Positions 44,310 through 53,541 of a stretch of DNA of 64,000 bases are shown one piece after another. The first letter of the stretch is position 1, and every line of letters begins with the position of its first letter. Origin of the DNA: Amycolatopsis sp. QT-25 (GTDB lineage Bacteria; Actinomycetota; Actinomycetes; Mycobacteriales; Pseudonocardiaceae). The translations under genes and the position numbers were made by a program. The notes beneath the pieces were generated by a model. That model saw nothing but the letters and a program-made list of their open reading frames with translations, made no database searches and was not told the DNA's origin. The DNA lies in the NCBI RefSeq assembly GCF_029369745.1, contig NZ_CP120210.1, positions 1,302,001 to 1,366,000 of the forward strand. Reading direction: 5' to 3'.

Positions 44310-45467
44310 ATGCCTGCTCACGAGCGTACGGGCATCTGGTTGATCGGGGCGAGGGGGTCTGTGGCCACCACTGCGGCGGTGGGGCTCCTCGCCCTCCGCG
44401 CGGGGGTGACGGGCGGTGACGGCTGCGTCACCGAACTGCCCGCGTTCGCCCGCGTTCCGTTGCCCGGCTGGGACGATCTGGTCCTCGGCGGGCACGACAT
44501 CGCGCATACGCCGCTGGAGAAGCGGGCCGAGCAGCTGGCGCACGCCGGCGTGTTCGGGCACGCGGTGTTCTCCGCGGTCCGGTCCGGGCTGGCCGAGGTG
44601 GACGCCGAGATCCGCGACGGTTACCACCCGGCGACGCACACCGGTGCCCAGGCTGAAGCGGCCGCCCGGCTCACGGCGGACATCCGAGCTTTCGCCGACC
44701 GGCACGACCTCGCGCGGGTCGTCGTGGTCAACGTGTCCTCCACCGAGGCTCCCTGTCCCCACCTGCCCGAACACGACGACCTCGACGCGCTCGAAGCGGC
44801 CTTGGCGGATCCGACGCGGACTGTCCTCCCGTCGAGTTCCCTCTCGGCCTACGCGGCGCTGAAGGCGGGCAGCCCGTACGTGGAGTTCACCCCGTCCGCC
44901 GGGATCACCCTGCCCGCGCTGCGGGAGCTCGCCGAGCGGGAAGGCCTGCCGTACGCGGGCTGCGACGGCAAGACCGGTGAGACGCTGCTGCGCACCGTCC
45001 TCGCGCCGATGTTCAGCGCGCGGGCGCTGAAGGTCCGCTCCTGGGCGGGCACCAACCTGCTCGGCGGCGGGGACGGCGAGACCCTCGCCGACCCGGTGAC
45101 CGCGAACAGCAAACTGGAGTCCAAGGCCCGCGGGCTCGCGGCGCTGCTCGGCGAGGACGTCACCGCGCCGCTGCACATCGACAACGTGCCCGACCTCGGC
45201 GAGATCAAGACCGCGTGGGACCACGTGTCGTTCGAGGGTTTCCTCGGCGCGCGCATGAGCCTGCAGTTCACCTGGACCGGCTACGACTCCGCGCTCGCGG
45301 CGCCGCTGATCCTCGACCTCGCCAGGCTGGTGACCGCGGCGCACGCCGGCGGGCAGAGCGGCGCGCTGACCGAACTGGGTTTCTTCTTCAAGGATCCGCT
45401 GGGCAGCGACGAACACCGGTTCGCCGAGCAGACCACCCGCCTGATCACCTGGGCGGCCGCGCTGTGA
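44310..45467 (+). CDS. Inositol-3-phosphate synthase family protein in the EboD position
   Basis: This 385-aa protein has the MIPS Rossmann start GIWLIGARGSVATT, then NVSSTE, YVEFTPSAGITLPAL, CDGKTGETLLRTVLAPMF and SWAGTNLLGGGDG, which match the NAD and substrate sites of inositol-3-phosphate synthase. True synthases make 1L-myo-inositol 1-phosphate from glucose 6-phosphate. In classical EBO clusters this place is held by EboD, a dehydroquinate-synthase-like sugar phosphate cyclase, so both supply a cyclised sugar phosphate; that link is inference. The stop overlaps the prenyltransferase start. Confidence 0.85.
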   Translation: MPAHERTGIWLIGARGSVATTAAVGLLALRAGVTGGDGCVTELPAFARVPLPGWDDLVLGGHDIAHTPLEKRAEQLAHAGVFGHAVFSAVRSGLAEVDAEIRDGYHPATHTGAQAEAAARLTADIRAFADRHDLARVVVVNVSSTEAPCPHLPEHDDLDALEAALADPTRTVLPSSSLSAYAALKAGSPYVEFTPSAGITLPALRELAEREGLPYAGCDGKTGETLLRTVLAPMFSARALKVRSWAGTNLLGGGDGETLADPVTANSKLESKARGLAALLGEDVTAPLHIDNVPDLGEIKTAWDHVSFEGFLGARMSLQFTWTGYDSALAAPLILDLARLVTAAHAGGQSGALTELGFFFKDPLGSDEHRFAEQTTRLITWAAAL

Positions 45468-46312
45468 AAGCTTATGTGGAACTCGTGCGGGCGCCCGCCG
45501 CGCTGACGGTGCTCGGCGACACGGTCGCCGGATCCGCAGCGGCGGGGCTCAGGATGACCGGGCGACGGCTGCTGCTGCCGCTGTCTTCGGTCGCCTTCTA
45601 CTGGGCCGGGATGGCCCTCAACGACTGGGCGGACCGGAAGCTCGACGCCGTGGAGCGGCCCGAGCGGCCGATTCCGTCCGGGCGGGTGAGTGCCGGCGCG
45701 GCGCTCACCACCGGGGCCGCGCTGACCGCTGCCGGACTCGGCTTGGCGGCGCTCGGCGGCGGCCGTCGGGCGATGCGGGTCGCGGTCCCGCTCGCGGGCG
45801 CGGTGTGGGCCTACGACACCGTGCTGAAGCCGACCCCGGCCGGACCGGTGGCGATGGCGGCCTGCCGCACACTCGACGTCCTGCTGGGGGCGGGTGACTC
45901 CCCGAAGAAGGCGGTTACCGCCGCGGCGGCTGTCGGCGTCCACACGCTCGGTGTCACGGCGTTGTCCACCGGGGAGGTGCACGGCGCGAAACCAGGCACG
46001 GCTCGGGCCGCACTGGCCACGAGCTGTGCGGCGACAACGTTGGCATTGACCGGACCGGCGCGGGGTGGCTGGCATCGCGCGGCGTCGATGGCGGCCGGTT
46101 CCGGCTACGCGGGACTGGTCGGAAGGGCGCAGGCGGACGCCGTCCGCGACCCGTCGGCGAAGTCCGTGCGCTCGGCGACGAAGTCCGGCATCCACGGCAT
46201 GGTCCCGCTGCAGGCGGCGGTCACGGCCAAGGCCTCGGTAGTGGGGGCCGTGCTGGTCGCGGCCGCGCTGCCGATCGCCCGCAGGCTGTCGCGGAAGGTG
46301 AGCCCCACATGA
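45464..46312 (+). CDS. eboC: UbiA-family prenyltransferase, EboC (SCO3242 type)
   Basis: This 282-aa polytopic membrane protein has the UbiA prenyl-diphosphate motif NDWADRKLD (ND-x2-D-x3-D, near residue 52) and the downstream ERPERPIPSGR block. A second Asp-rich motif is less obvious (YDTVLKPTPAGPVAM). It would attach a prenyl chain to a polar acceptor at the membrane. GTG 45464 overlaps the previous stop and its stop overlaps the next ATG, so translation is coupled on both sides. Confidence 0.88.
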   Translation: MKAYVELVRAPAALTVLGDTVAGSAAAGLRMTGRRLLLPLSSVAFYWAGMALNDWADRKLDAVERPERPIPSGRVSAGAALTTGAALTAAGLGLAALGGGRRAMRVAVPLAGAVWAYDTVLKPTPAGPVAMAACRTLDVLLGAGDSPKKAVTAAAAVGVHTLGVTALSTGEVHGAKPGTARAALATSCAATTLALTGPARGGWHRAASMAAGSGYAGLVGRAQADAVRDPSAKSVRSATKSGIHGMVPLQAAVTAKASVVGAVLVAAALPIARRLSRKVSPT

Positions 46313-47721
46313 GTTTTCACCTCGGATACGGCACCAACGGGTTTTCCAACCACCGGCTCGACGACGCCCTCGCGATCATCGCCGACCTCGGCTACACCGG
46401 GGTGGCGCTGACACTGGACCACGACCACCTCGACCCGTTCGCCGACGATCTGGCACGGCAGGTCGACCACGTGGCCTCGCGGCTTTCGGCGCTCGGCCTG
46501 AACCGGGTCGTCATCGAGACGGGCGCGCGTTACCTGCTCGACCCGTGGCGCAAGCACTCGCCGACGCTGCTGTCGGACGATCCCGCGCTCCGGATCGACT
46601 TCCTGGCCCGCGCCATGCGGATCGCCGGGGATCTCGGCGCGGACTGTGTCTCGTTCTGGTCCGGAGTGTCCACTCTGGACACAGAGATCGCCTGGTCCCG
46701 GTTGCGCGACGGTGTCGCGGCGGTCCTGGAGCACGCCGCGCGGCTGAACGTGCGGCTGGCGATGGAACCCGAACCCGGCCACCTCGTGCAGCATCTCGGC
46801 CAGGTCCTGGACCTGCGCAAGGAGCTCGGCGAGCCGGAATTGTTCGGCGTCACGCTCGACGTCGGGCACTGCGTCGCCGTCGAGCCGGTCAACGCGGCCG
46901 AGTGCGTCCGCCTGGCCGGTCCACTGCTGTGGAACGTGCAACTCGACGACATGCTGCCGAGGGTCCACGAGCATCTCGAGTTCGGTGACGGGCACCTGGA
47001 TCTGCCGGGAACGCTCGCCGCGCTGGCGGAGATCGGCTACCCCGGCCTGGCCGCGGTCGAACTGCCCCGGCACAGCCACGCCGCGCCGGACACCGCACGC
47101 CGGGCTTTCGAAGCGCTCACCGAGGCGATGCCGCAGACGTGGTCGGCCAAGGCGGAACGCCGGATCCGGGAGAAGCCGTCGGTGATCGGCTCGCTCTTCC
47201 CGGCCGTCGGCCGTGAGGTCGGCCGCGCCGCGCTGCGGCCGGACACCGATCCGCAGGGCCTGGTCCACGGCACCGTCGACGACCGGGCACGGGTCCGGCT
47301 CGTGACGGTCTTGGCCGACGTCCTCGGCGACGCCGCGCTGGCCGCGGAACTGCGCGACCTCTACCGCTACGGCGACGACGCGGAACGGCGCGGGGTGCTG
47401 CGGGCGCTCAACTCGCTGGAGTCCCCGGGCGCCGAAGTCACCGATGCCGGGATCGAGCTGGTCGAAGACGCATTGCGCGCCAACGACATCAGGTTGGTCG
47501 CCGCCGCCATGGGTGCCTTCGCCCGGTTCCTGGACGACCACACCTGGCGCCACGGCGTCCTCAAATGCGTCTTCGTCGGTGTGCCCTTGGCCGCCGTCGC
47601 GGAGCTCGAATCCCGCGCGGACGCCGAGCTGAGACGCATGCTCGCCGATTTCGCCGACGAACGCAGGGCGGCCGGACGTGACGTACCCGCCGACGCCCTC
47701 GAACTCCTCAAGGAGAACTGA
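46309..47721 (+). CDS. eboA: TIM-barrel / EboA fusion protein
   Basis: This 470-aa protein has an N-terminal xylose-isomerase-like TIM barrel (about residues 1-275; GYTGVALTLDHDHL, RLAMEPEPGHLV, VTLDVGHCVAVEP, WNVQLDD). A C-terminal EboA helical domain (about 330-470) contains LRALNSLE and the family-like HGVLKCVFVGVPL. EboA normally occurs as a separate small protein of unknown function. Fusion to a barrel suggests that EboA handles the barrel's product. It is coupled to eboC upstream, and the TatD-like gene follows after four bases. Confidence 0.85.
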   Translation: MSFHLGYGTNGFSNHRLDDALAIIADLGYTGVALTLDHDHLDPFADDLARQVDHVASRLSALGLNRVVIETGARYLLDPWRKHSPTLLSDDPALRIDFLARAMRIAGDLGADCVSFWSGVSTLDTEIAWSRLRDGVAAVLEHAARLNVRLAMEPEPGHLVQHLGQVLDLRKELGEPELFGVTLDVGHCVAVEPVNAAECVRLAGPLLWNVQLDDMLPRVHEHLEFGDGHLDLPGTLAALAEIGYPGLAAVELPRHSHAAPDTARRAFEALTEAMPQTWSAKAERRIREKPSVIGSLFPAVGREVGRAALRPDTDPQGLVHGTVDDRARVRLVTVLADVLGDAALAAELRDLYRYGDDAERRGVLRALNSLESPGAEVTDAGIELVEDALRANDIRLVAAAMGAFARFLDDHTWRHGVLKCVFVGVPLAAVAELESRADAELRRMLADFADERRAAGRDVPADALELLKEN

Positions 47722-47725
47722 GCCA

Positions 47726-48589
47726 GTGCGTATCTTCGATCCCCACATCCACATGTCCTCCCGGACCACCGACGACTACGAAGCGATGTACGCGGCCGGT
47801 GTCCGCGCGCTGGTCGAGCCGGCGTTCTGGCTGGGGCAGCCACGCACCAGCGTCGGCTCGTACACCGACTACTTCGACGCGCTCATCGGCTGGGAACGGT
47901 TCCGCGCCGCCCAGTTCGGCATCCGGCACCACTGCACGATCGCGCTGAACCCCAAGGAGGCCAACGACCCCCGCTGCCGCGAGGTGCTCGACGTGCTCCC
48001 GAGGTACCTGGCCAAGGACGGCGTGGTCGCGGTCGGCGAGGTCGGTTACGACTCGATGACCAAGGAAGAGGACGAGGTCTTCTCGCAGCAGTTGGCGATG
48101 GCGCTGGAGCACGACCTCCCGGTGCTGGTGCACACCCCGCACCGCGACAAGCTGGAAGGCACCAAGCGCACCCTCGACGTCGTCCGTGAGGCCGGTGTCG
48201 CACCGGAGCGCGTAATCGTCGACCACCTCAACGAGGTCACCGTCGAGCTGGTCAAGGATTCCGGTGCCTGGATGGGTTTCTCCATCTACCCGGACACCAA
48301 GATGGACGAGCACCGGATGGTCGAGATCCTGCGCCGGTACGGGCTGGACCGGATGATCGTCAACTCGGCCGCCGACTGGGGCCGGTCCGATCCGCTGAAG
48401 ACCGCCAAGACCGGACAGGCGATGCTCGACGGCGGATTCACCGAGGCCGACGTCGACAAGGTGCTGTGGCGGAACCCGGTCGACTTCTACGGACAGAGCG
48501 GACGGCTCACTCTCGACCCGTTGCCCGGTTTCACCGGCGAGGCGGCGACGTTCGAGGGCAACTCGGTCCTGCGGGGTGCCCGCAAATGA
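47726..48589 (+). CDS. eboB: TatD-family metal hydrolase, EboB
   Basis: This 287-aa amidohydrolase-superfamily protein has the metal motif DPHIHMSS (H-x-H) at residues 4-11, VGEVGYD with a metal-bridging Glu near 113, LVHTPHRDK and NSAADWGRSDPL for the later His/Asp ligands. Its natural reaction in EBO clusters is not known. GTG 47726 lies four bases after the TIM-EboA stop. Its stop overlaps the eboE start by four bases. Confidence 0.87.
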   Translation: MRIFDPHIHMSSRTTDDYEAMYAAGVRALVEPAFWLGQPRTSVGSYTDYFDALIGWERFRAAQFGIRHHCTIALNPKEANDPRCREVLDVLPRYLAKDGVVAVGEVGYDSMTKEEDEVFSQQLAMALEHDLPVLVHTPHRDKLEGTKRTLDVVREAGVAPERVIVDHLNEVTVELVKDSGAWMGFSIYPDTKMDEHRMVEILRRYGLDRMIVNSAADWGRSDPLKTAKTGQAMLDGGFTEADVDKVLWRNPVDFYGQSGRLTLDPLPGFTGEAATFEGNSVLRGARK

Positions 48590-49659
48590 TCTCGTACTGT
48601 ACGAACGTCCACCCCGCCGAAGACGTCGAAGGCATCGTCGCGCAGTTGGAGCGGTACGCGCTCCCGGTGCGCGAGCGGCTGGGCGCCGATCGGCTCGGCG
48701 TCGGACTGTGGCTCTCCGCACCGGTCGCGCGCGGTCTCGCCGAAGACGCCGGGGCGCGCAAGCGGTTCCGCGCCGAACTCGACGCACGCGGGCTTTCGGT
48801 GTACACGCTGAACGCCTTCCCGTATGGCGGTTTCCACGACGACGTCGTCAAGCACGCGGTCTACCGTCCCGAGTGGACGAACCCCGACCGGGTCGCGTAC
48901 ACGGTCGACTGCGTGAACGTGCTGTCCGAGCTGCTGGCCGAGGACGCCACGTACGGCAGCATCTCCACGTTGCCGCTCGCGTGGCGCGAGCCGTGGTCCG
49001 AGCACGACGACCGCCGTGCGGCCGAGGCCTTCGCCGAGGTCGTCCGGGCGATCGGTGACCGGCCGATCAGGCTGGCCGTCGAACCCGAGCCCGGCTGCGT
49101 GCTCGACACCGTGACCGACGCGCTGGACTGGCTGTCCGGCCGCGTCGACCCGAAGTACGTCGGGCTGTGCCTGGACACCTGTCACCTCGCGGTGTCGTTC
49201 GCCGACCCGGCGGAGACACTGGCCGCGATCGCGAAGTCCGATGTGGACATCGTCAAGGTGCAGGCTTCCGCCGCGTTGCACGTCGAAGATCCCGCCGAGG
49301 CGAAGGAAGCGCTGGTGGCGTTCGCCGAACCGCGGTATCTGCACCAGGTCCGGGAGCTCGGTGCCGACGGTGTCGTGCGCAAGGCCGACGACCTGCCCGA
49401 CGCGTGGACCGACCTGCCGGGTGACCGGCCGTGGCGCGTGCACTTCCACATGCCGCTGCACCATGCCCCGGCCGCACCGCTGTCCACCACCACGGACGTT
49501 CTGCGCACCGTCGCCGCCGGGCTGACCGGCGAACCGCATATCGAGGTCGAGACCTACACCTGGAGTGTGCTCCCGGACGCGGGCGACCTCGTCGGCGGGA
49601 TCGCCGCGGAACTCGAGTGGGCACAGGCGAATCTCGTCGAGGAAGGGGTTTCCGCGTGA
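48586..49659 (+). CDS. eboE: EboE metabolite-traffic protein (TIM barrel)
   Basis: This 357-aa xylose-isomerase-like barrel has SYCTNVHPAEDVEGI at the N-terminus, RLAVEPEPGCVLD, LCLDTCHLAVSF with the metal ligands Glu/Asp/His, and VHFHMPLHHAP, a motif typical of EboE. EboE belongs to the set needed for moving a precursor to the periplasm in cyanobacteria; its reaction is unknown. It overlaps both neighbours by four bases. Confidence 0.88.
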   Translation: MISYCTNVHPAEDVEGIVAQLERYALPVRERLGADRLGVGLWLSAPVARGLAEDAGARKRFRAELDARGLSVYTLNAFPYGGFHDDVVKHAVYRPEWTNPDRVAYTVDCVNVLSELLAEDATYGSISTLPLAWREPWSEHDDRRAAEAFAEVVRAIGDRPIRLAVEPEPGCVLDTVTDALDWLSGRVDPKYVGLCLDTCHLAVSFADPAETLAAIAKSDVDIVKVQASAALHVEDPAEAKEALVAFAEPRYLHQVRELGADGVVRKADDLPDAWTDLPGDRPWRVHFHMPLHHAPAAPLSTTTDVLRTVAAGLTGEPHIEVETYTWSVLPDAGDLVGGIAAELEWAQANLVEEGVSA

Positions 49660-51029
49660 AGCCGCTGGTCGTCATCGACGTCGTCGGGCTGACCCCGAAG
49701 GCGTTGCGGGACATGCCGAACCTGTCCGCCGTCGCCCGCGACGGCTGGCAGGCCGAACTGGGCACGGTACTGCCCGCCGTCACCTGCAGCGCGCAGTCGA
49801 CGTTCCTCACCGGGCTCATGCCCGCGCAGCACGGGATCGTCGGCAACGGCTGGTATTTCCGCGAACTGGGCGAGATCTTCCTGTGGCGCCAGCACAACCG
49901 GCTCGTCGGTGGGGAGAAATTGTGGGAGACCGCGCGAGCGGCGCGTCCCGGCTACACGTCGGCGAACGTCTGCTGGTGGTACGCGATGGGGATGAGCACC
50001 GACGTCACGGTGACCCCGCGGCCGATCTACCACGCCGACGGCCGCAAGTCGCCGGACGCCTACGTACGGCCGCCCGAGCTGCACGACCGGCTGACCGGTG
50101 CGCTGGGGGAGTTCCCGCTGTTCCAGTACTGGGGCCCGACGGCGTCGCTCAAGTCGAGCAAGTGGGTCATCGGCGCGTCCCGGCAGATCCTGCGGGAGAA
50201 GCGTCCTGATCTGCTGCTGACCTACGTGCCGCATCTGGACTACGACCTGCAGCGCTTCGGCCCCGACGCGCCTCAGGCCGCGGTGGCGGCGAGGGAACTG
50301 GACGACGCGCTCGCGCCGCTGCTCGACGACGCCCGCAACGCCGGAGCGACCGTGGTCGCGCTCAGCGAGTACGGGATCACGAACGTGAGCAGGCCGGTCG
50401 ACATCAACCGGGCGCTGCGGCGCGAGGGTCTGCTGGAGGTCTACACCCAGGCGGGGATGGAGTACCTCGACCCGTGGGCGTCGCGCGCGTTCGCCGTCGC
50501 CGACCACCAGGTCGCGCACGTCTACGTCCGCGATCAGTCCGATGTGGAACGAGTGCGCTCGATCGCCGGTGAGTTGACCGGCGTCGACGAGGTCCTCGAC
50601 CGTGCGGCGCAAGCTCGCTATGGGTTGGACCACGAACGCGCCGGCGAACTCGTCGCGGTCGCCGAACCGGATTCGTGGTTCACCTACTACTACTGGCTCG
50701 ACGACGAGCGGAAGCCCGACTTCGCGCGCGGCGTCGAGATCCACCGCAAGCCGGGCTACGACCCCGCCGAGCTGTTCTTCGACCCGGAGGACAAGTTCGC
50801 CAAGGCGCGGGCCGGGCTCAACCTGGCGAAGAAGTTCGCCGGGCTCCGGTACGCGATGGACGTCGTCCCGACCGATCCGCGCTGGGTGCGCGGCTCGCAC
50901 GGACGGCTGCCCGATGCCGGCGAGGACGGTCCGGTGCTGCTGTGCAGTGACCCGGCCTTCCAGCCGTCCGGCCGCGTCGGCGCGACCGACGTCCACCCGC
51001 TGCTGTTGTCCCTGCAAGGGCTGAAGTGA
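49656..51029 (+). CDS. eboF: Alkaline-phosphatase-superfamily phosphodiesterase, EboF
   Basis: This 457-aa nucleotide pyrophosphatase/phosphodiesterase-like protein has the nucleophile motif PAVTCSAQSTFLTG with the Thr/Ser near residue 45, HGIVGNGWYFRE, LTYVPHLDYDLQR (metal Asp and His) and VADHQVAHVYV. It lacks a signal peptide. It would hydrolyse a phosphate ester or diphosphate in the EBO pathway. It is the last gene of the coupled EBO set; a 20-bp hairpin follows after 22 bp. Confidence 0.88.
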   Translation: MKPLVVIDVVGLTPKALRDMPNLSAVARDGWQAELGTVLPAVTCSAQSTFLTGLMPAQHGIVGNGWYFRELGEIFLWRQHNRLVGGEKLWETARAARPGYTSANVCWWYAMGMSTDVTVTPRPIYHADGRKSPDAYVRPPELHDRLTGALGEFPLFQYWGPTASLKSSKWVIGASRQILREKRPDLLLTYVPHLDYDLQRFGPDAPQAAVAARELDDALAPLLDDARNAGATVVALSEYGITNVSRPVDINRALRREGLLEVYTQAGMEYLDPWASRAFAVADHQVAHVYVRDQSDVERVRSIAGELTGVDEVLDRAAQARYGLDHERAGELVAVAEPDSWFTYYYWLDDERKPDFARGVEIHRKPGYDPAELFFDPEDKFAKARAGLNLAKKFAGLRYAMDVVPTDPRWVRGSHGRLPDAGEDGPVLLCSDPAFQPSGRVGATDVHPLLLSLQGLK

Positions 51030-51051
51030 CGGGAGGACCTCGGTCCAGCAG

Positions 51052-51097
51052 GTCGTGAGTGGCGTTTCGGGTTCCGGCCCGAAACGCCACTCACGAC
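51052..51097. terminator. 20-bp perfect hairpin after the EBO genes
   Basis: The arms 51052-51071 and 51078-51097 (GTCGTGAGTGGCGTTTCGGG core) pair perfectly around a 6-nt loop TTCCGG. The position after eboF suggests termination or attenuation before the secreted-enzyme part. Confidence 0.8.
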
Positions 51098-51209
51098 CAC
51101 CGCGCCCCAGCACTCACCACCGCCCGCCCTCCCTCACCTCCCGGAAAGGAAGCTCCACCCGCATCCCCTTTCTTGATCGCCGCCGCTCAGCGAAAGGATC
51201 GCCCCTGCT

Positions 51210-51610
51210 ATGTCTTCGCAACGACGATTCGATGTGCTCGTCACGGCTCTGACAGGCGTCGCGCTACCGGTGCCGGTGTTCTCCAAGGCCGCGGGCTTCC
51301 GGCACGATGCGAGCCTCGACGGGCTCGAGGCGATCAAGGAAGCGGCGGTCTTCACCGACGCGAACCTCAAGCGCTTCAACGGGATCGAGGTCGTCGGGCA
51401 CGACGGCACCAGTGGCGGAAAACGCTTCAGGCACATCGAATCCGTGGACCGGAGCCAATTCGACCCGGTGAACCTGGTGGGTGTCCGCGGTATCGGCTCC
51501 CGGCCTCCGCCCGCACCGACCCCGCCGGCACCGGCCCGTTGTTCCTGGGGTCCAAGGACGGTTCCGGTGGCTTGTCCGACGTCGACGCGATCACCTTCGA
51601 GGAGTCCTGA
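51210..51610 (+). pseudogene. Decayed ThuA-CBM6 gene
   Basis: The first ~50 codons read like the start of a ThuA domain (PVFSKAAGFRHDASLDGLEA, FTDANLKRFNGIEVV). This is joined abruptly to CBM6-like sequence ([23 protein letters not shown]). The frame then shifts near 51500-51520 and the CBM6-type end [22 protein letters not shown] continues in another frame up to the stop at 51610. An intact relative would carry a sugar dehydrogenase domain in the middle, so most of the gene has been deleted. It looks like the remnant of a paralogue of the 1321-aa protein downstream. Confidence 0.75.
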
Positions 51611-52614
51611 TGAGCCGTCCGATCACCCTGTTCACCGGCCAGTGGGCGGATCTGCCGTTCACCGAGGTGTGCGGGCTCGCCAGCGAATGGGGCTACGACG
51701 GCCTCGAGATCGCGTGTTCCGGTGACCATTTCGAGGTCGATCGCGCACTGTCCGAAGAGGACTACGTGCCCGGGCGCCTGAAGCTGCTGGCCGAGCACGG
51801 CCTCAAGGTGTGGGCCATCTCCAATCACCTCGTCGGCCAGGCCGTCTGTGACGACCCGATCGACGAACGCCACCAGGCCATCATCCCGTCCAGGGTGTGG
51901 GGCGACGGTGAACCGGAAGGCGTCCGGCAGCGGGCGGCGAAGGAAATGGCCGACACCGCCCGCGCGGCGGCGAAACTCGGCGTGGACACGGTGATCGGCT
52001 TCACCGGTTCGAAAACGTGGAAGTACGTCGCGATGTTCCCGCCGGTGTCGCAGGCGGTCATCGACGACGGCTACACCGACTTCGCCGACCGGTGGAACCC
52101 GATCCTCGACGTCTTCGACGAGGTGGGTGTGCGGTTCGCCCACGAGGTCCACCCATCGGAGATCGCTTACGACTACTGGACCACGAAACGTGCGCTCGAA
52201 GCTGTCGGCGACCGTCCGGCATTCGGGCTGAATTGGGATCCTTCGCATTTCATCTGGCAGGACCTCGACCCGGTCGGCTTCATCCTCGACTTCGCCGACC
52301 GGATCTACCACGTGGACTGCAAGGACACCAGGAAACGGTTCGACGGGCGGAACGGACGGCTCGGCTCGCATCTCCCCTGGGGAGATCCCCGACGCGGCTG
52401 GGACTTCGTTTCGACCGGGCACGGCGACGTGCCCTGGGAGGACTGTTTCCGCGCACTGAATTCGATCGGCTACGCCGGTCCGATCTCGGTGGAGTGGGAG
52501 GACGCCGGCATGGACCGGCTCCGGGGCGCGGCGGAAGCCGTGACCTTTCTGCGGGGGCTCCTGTTCGACAAGCCGTCGGCGGCCTTCGACGCGGCTTTCA
52601 GCAACCAGAAGTGA
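51610..52614 (+). CDS. Cytoplasmic sugar phosphate isomerase/epimerase-like TIM barrel
   Basis: This 334-aa xylose-isomerase-like barrel has the metal-ligand pattern [11 protein letters not shown] (Glu), [10 protein letters not shown] (Asp/His), HVDCKDT and [10 protein letters not shown] (Glu). Relatives act as epimerases, isomerases or 3-keto-sugar enzymes; the exact reaction is not readable. The ATG overlaps the terminal base of the upstream pseudogene stop and follows GAGGAG. No signal peptide is present, unlike the next gene. Confidence 0.88.
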   Translation: MSRPITLFTGQWADLPFTEVCGLASEWGYDGLEIACSGDHFEVDRALSEEDYVPGRLKLLAEHGLKVWAISNHLVGQAVCDDPIDERHQAIIPSRVWGDGEPEGVRQRAAKEMADTARAAAKLGVDTVIGFTGSKTWKYVAMFPPVSQAVIDDGYTDFADRWNPILDVFDEVGVRFAHEVHPSEIAYDYWTTKRALEAVGDRPAFGLNWDPSHFIWQDLDPVGFILDFADRIYHVDCKDTRKRFDGRNGRLGSHLPWGDPRRGWDFVSTGHGDVPWEDCFRALNSIGYAGPISVEWEDAGMDRLRGAAEAVTFLRGLLFDKPSAAFDAAFSNQK

Positions 52615-52624
52615 GGGCGGTTTC

Positions 52625-53527
52625 ATGTGCGGTGAAGAAGCTGAGCAATTCCACTCTCGACGGGCGCTCCTGCGCGGCGCGGCGACGGCTGCGGTCGCGG
52701 TGGGTGCGGCGGTAGCCCTGCCGAGCGTGGCCAGTGCGGCCACTGCGCCCACGGCGTCCACAGCGTCCACAGTGGGAGCCGGCCACCACGGTCGGGGCCG
52801 GATCCCGGTGGAGAAGATCGGTATCCAGCTCTACTCCCTGCGCACCGCGCTGCAGGCCGATCTGCCGGGAACCCTGTCCGCGCTGGCGGACATCGGCTAC
52901 CGCAAGGTCGAACTGGCGGGCACCTACGGCCGCACGGCCGAGGAGTTCCGCGGTCTGCTGGACAAGAACCAACTCAAGGCGACGTCCACGCACGTCGGCA
53001 TCGACGGTGACCTCGACAAGACGATCGCGGACGCGAAGGTCCTCGGGAACACCCGCGCCAATGTGCCGTGGGCGAACTTCGACACCATCGACGGCTGGAA
53101 GCAGTTCGCCGTCCGGATGGACACGGCGGCACGGAAGTTCCGTCAGGCCGGTATTCCGCTCGGCTACCACAACCACGCGCACGAGTTCGCGCCCAGCGGC
53201 GGCGTGCGCCCGTACGACGTGCTCACCAGGAACACCAACCCGCGTTACGTGCACCTTGAGATCGACCTGTTCTGGGCGGTGGAAGGCGGGACGGACCCGG
53301 TTTCGCTGTACCGTCGGCACTGCCCGCGCGTGGTGCAGTACCACGTCAAGGACCGGACGGCGGCGGGCGAAATGGTCGACCCCGGCAAGGGTGTCATCGA
53401 TTTCCCGCGCATTTTCCGCCACACCCGTCCCCACCTCGCCGAGTACATCGTCGAGCACGACAACCCCACGGATCCCCTGAGCACCGCCCAGACCGGATTC
53501 ACCTATCTCCGCAACGTCCGCTTCTAG
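52625..53527 (+). CDS. Tat-secreted sugar isomerase/epimerase-like TIM barrel
   Basis: This 300-aa protein has a twin-arginine signal (SRRALLRGA, residues 11-19, then a hydrophobic stretch to about 39). A xylose-isomerase-like barrel follows, with IGIQLYSLRTAL, GYHNHAHEF (His ligands), LEIDLFWAVEGG and VKDRTA. Export of this fold is known for keto-sugar hydrolase/epimerase systems. It lies 10 bp after the cytoplasmic barrel and 14 bp before the laccase, so it is part of one transcript. Confidence 0.88.
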   Translation: MCGEEAEQFHSRRALLRGAATAAVAVGAAVALPSVASAATAPTASTASTVGAGHHGRGRIPVEKIGIQLYSLRTALQADLPGTLSALADIGYRKVELAGTYGRTAEEFRGLLDKNQLKATSTHVGIDGDLDKTIADAKVLGNTRANVPWANFDTIDGWKQFAVRMDTAARKFRQAGIPLGYHNHAHEFAPSGGVRPYDVLTRNTNPRYVHLEIDLFWAVEGGTDPVSLYRRHCPRVVQYHVKDRTAAGEMVDPGKGVIDFPRIFRHTRPHLAEYIVEHDNPTDPLSTAQTGFTYLRNVRF

Positions 53528-53541
53528 CCGGGGAATCCATC

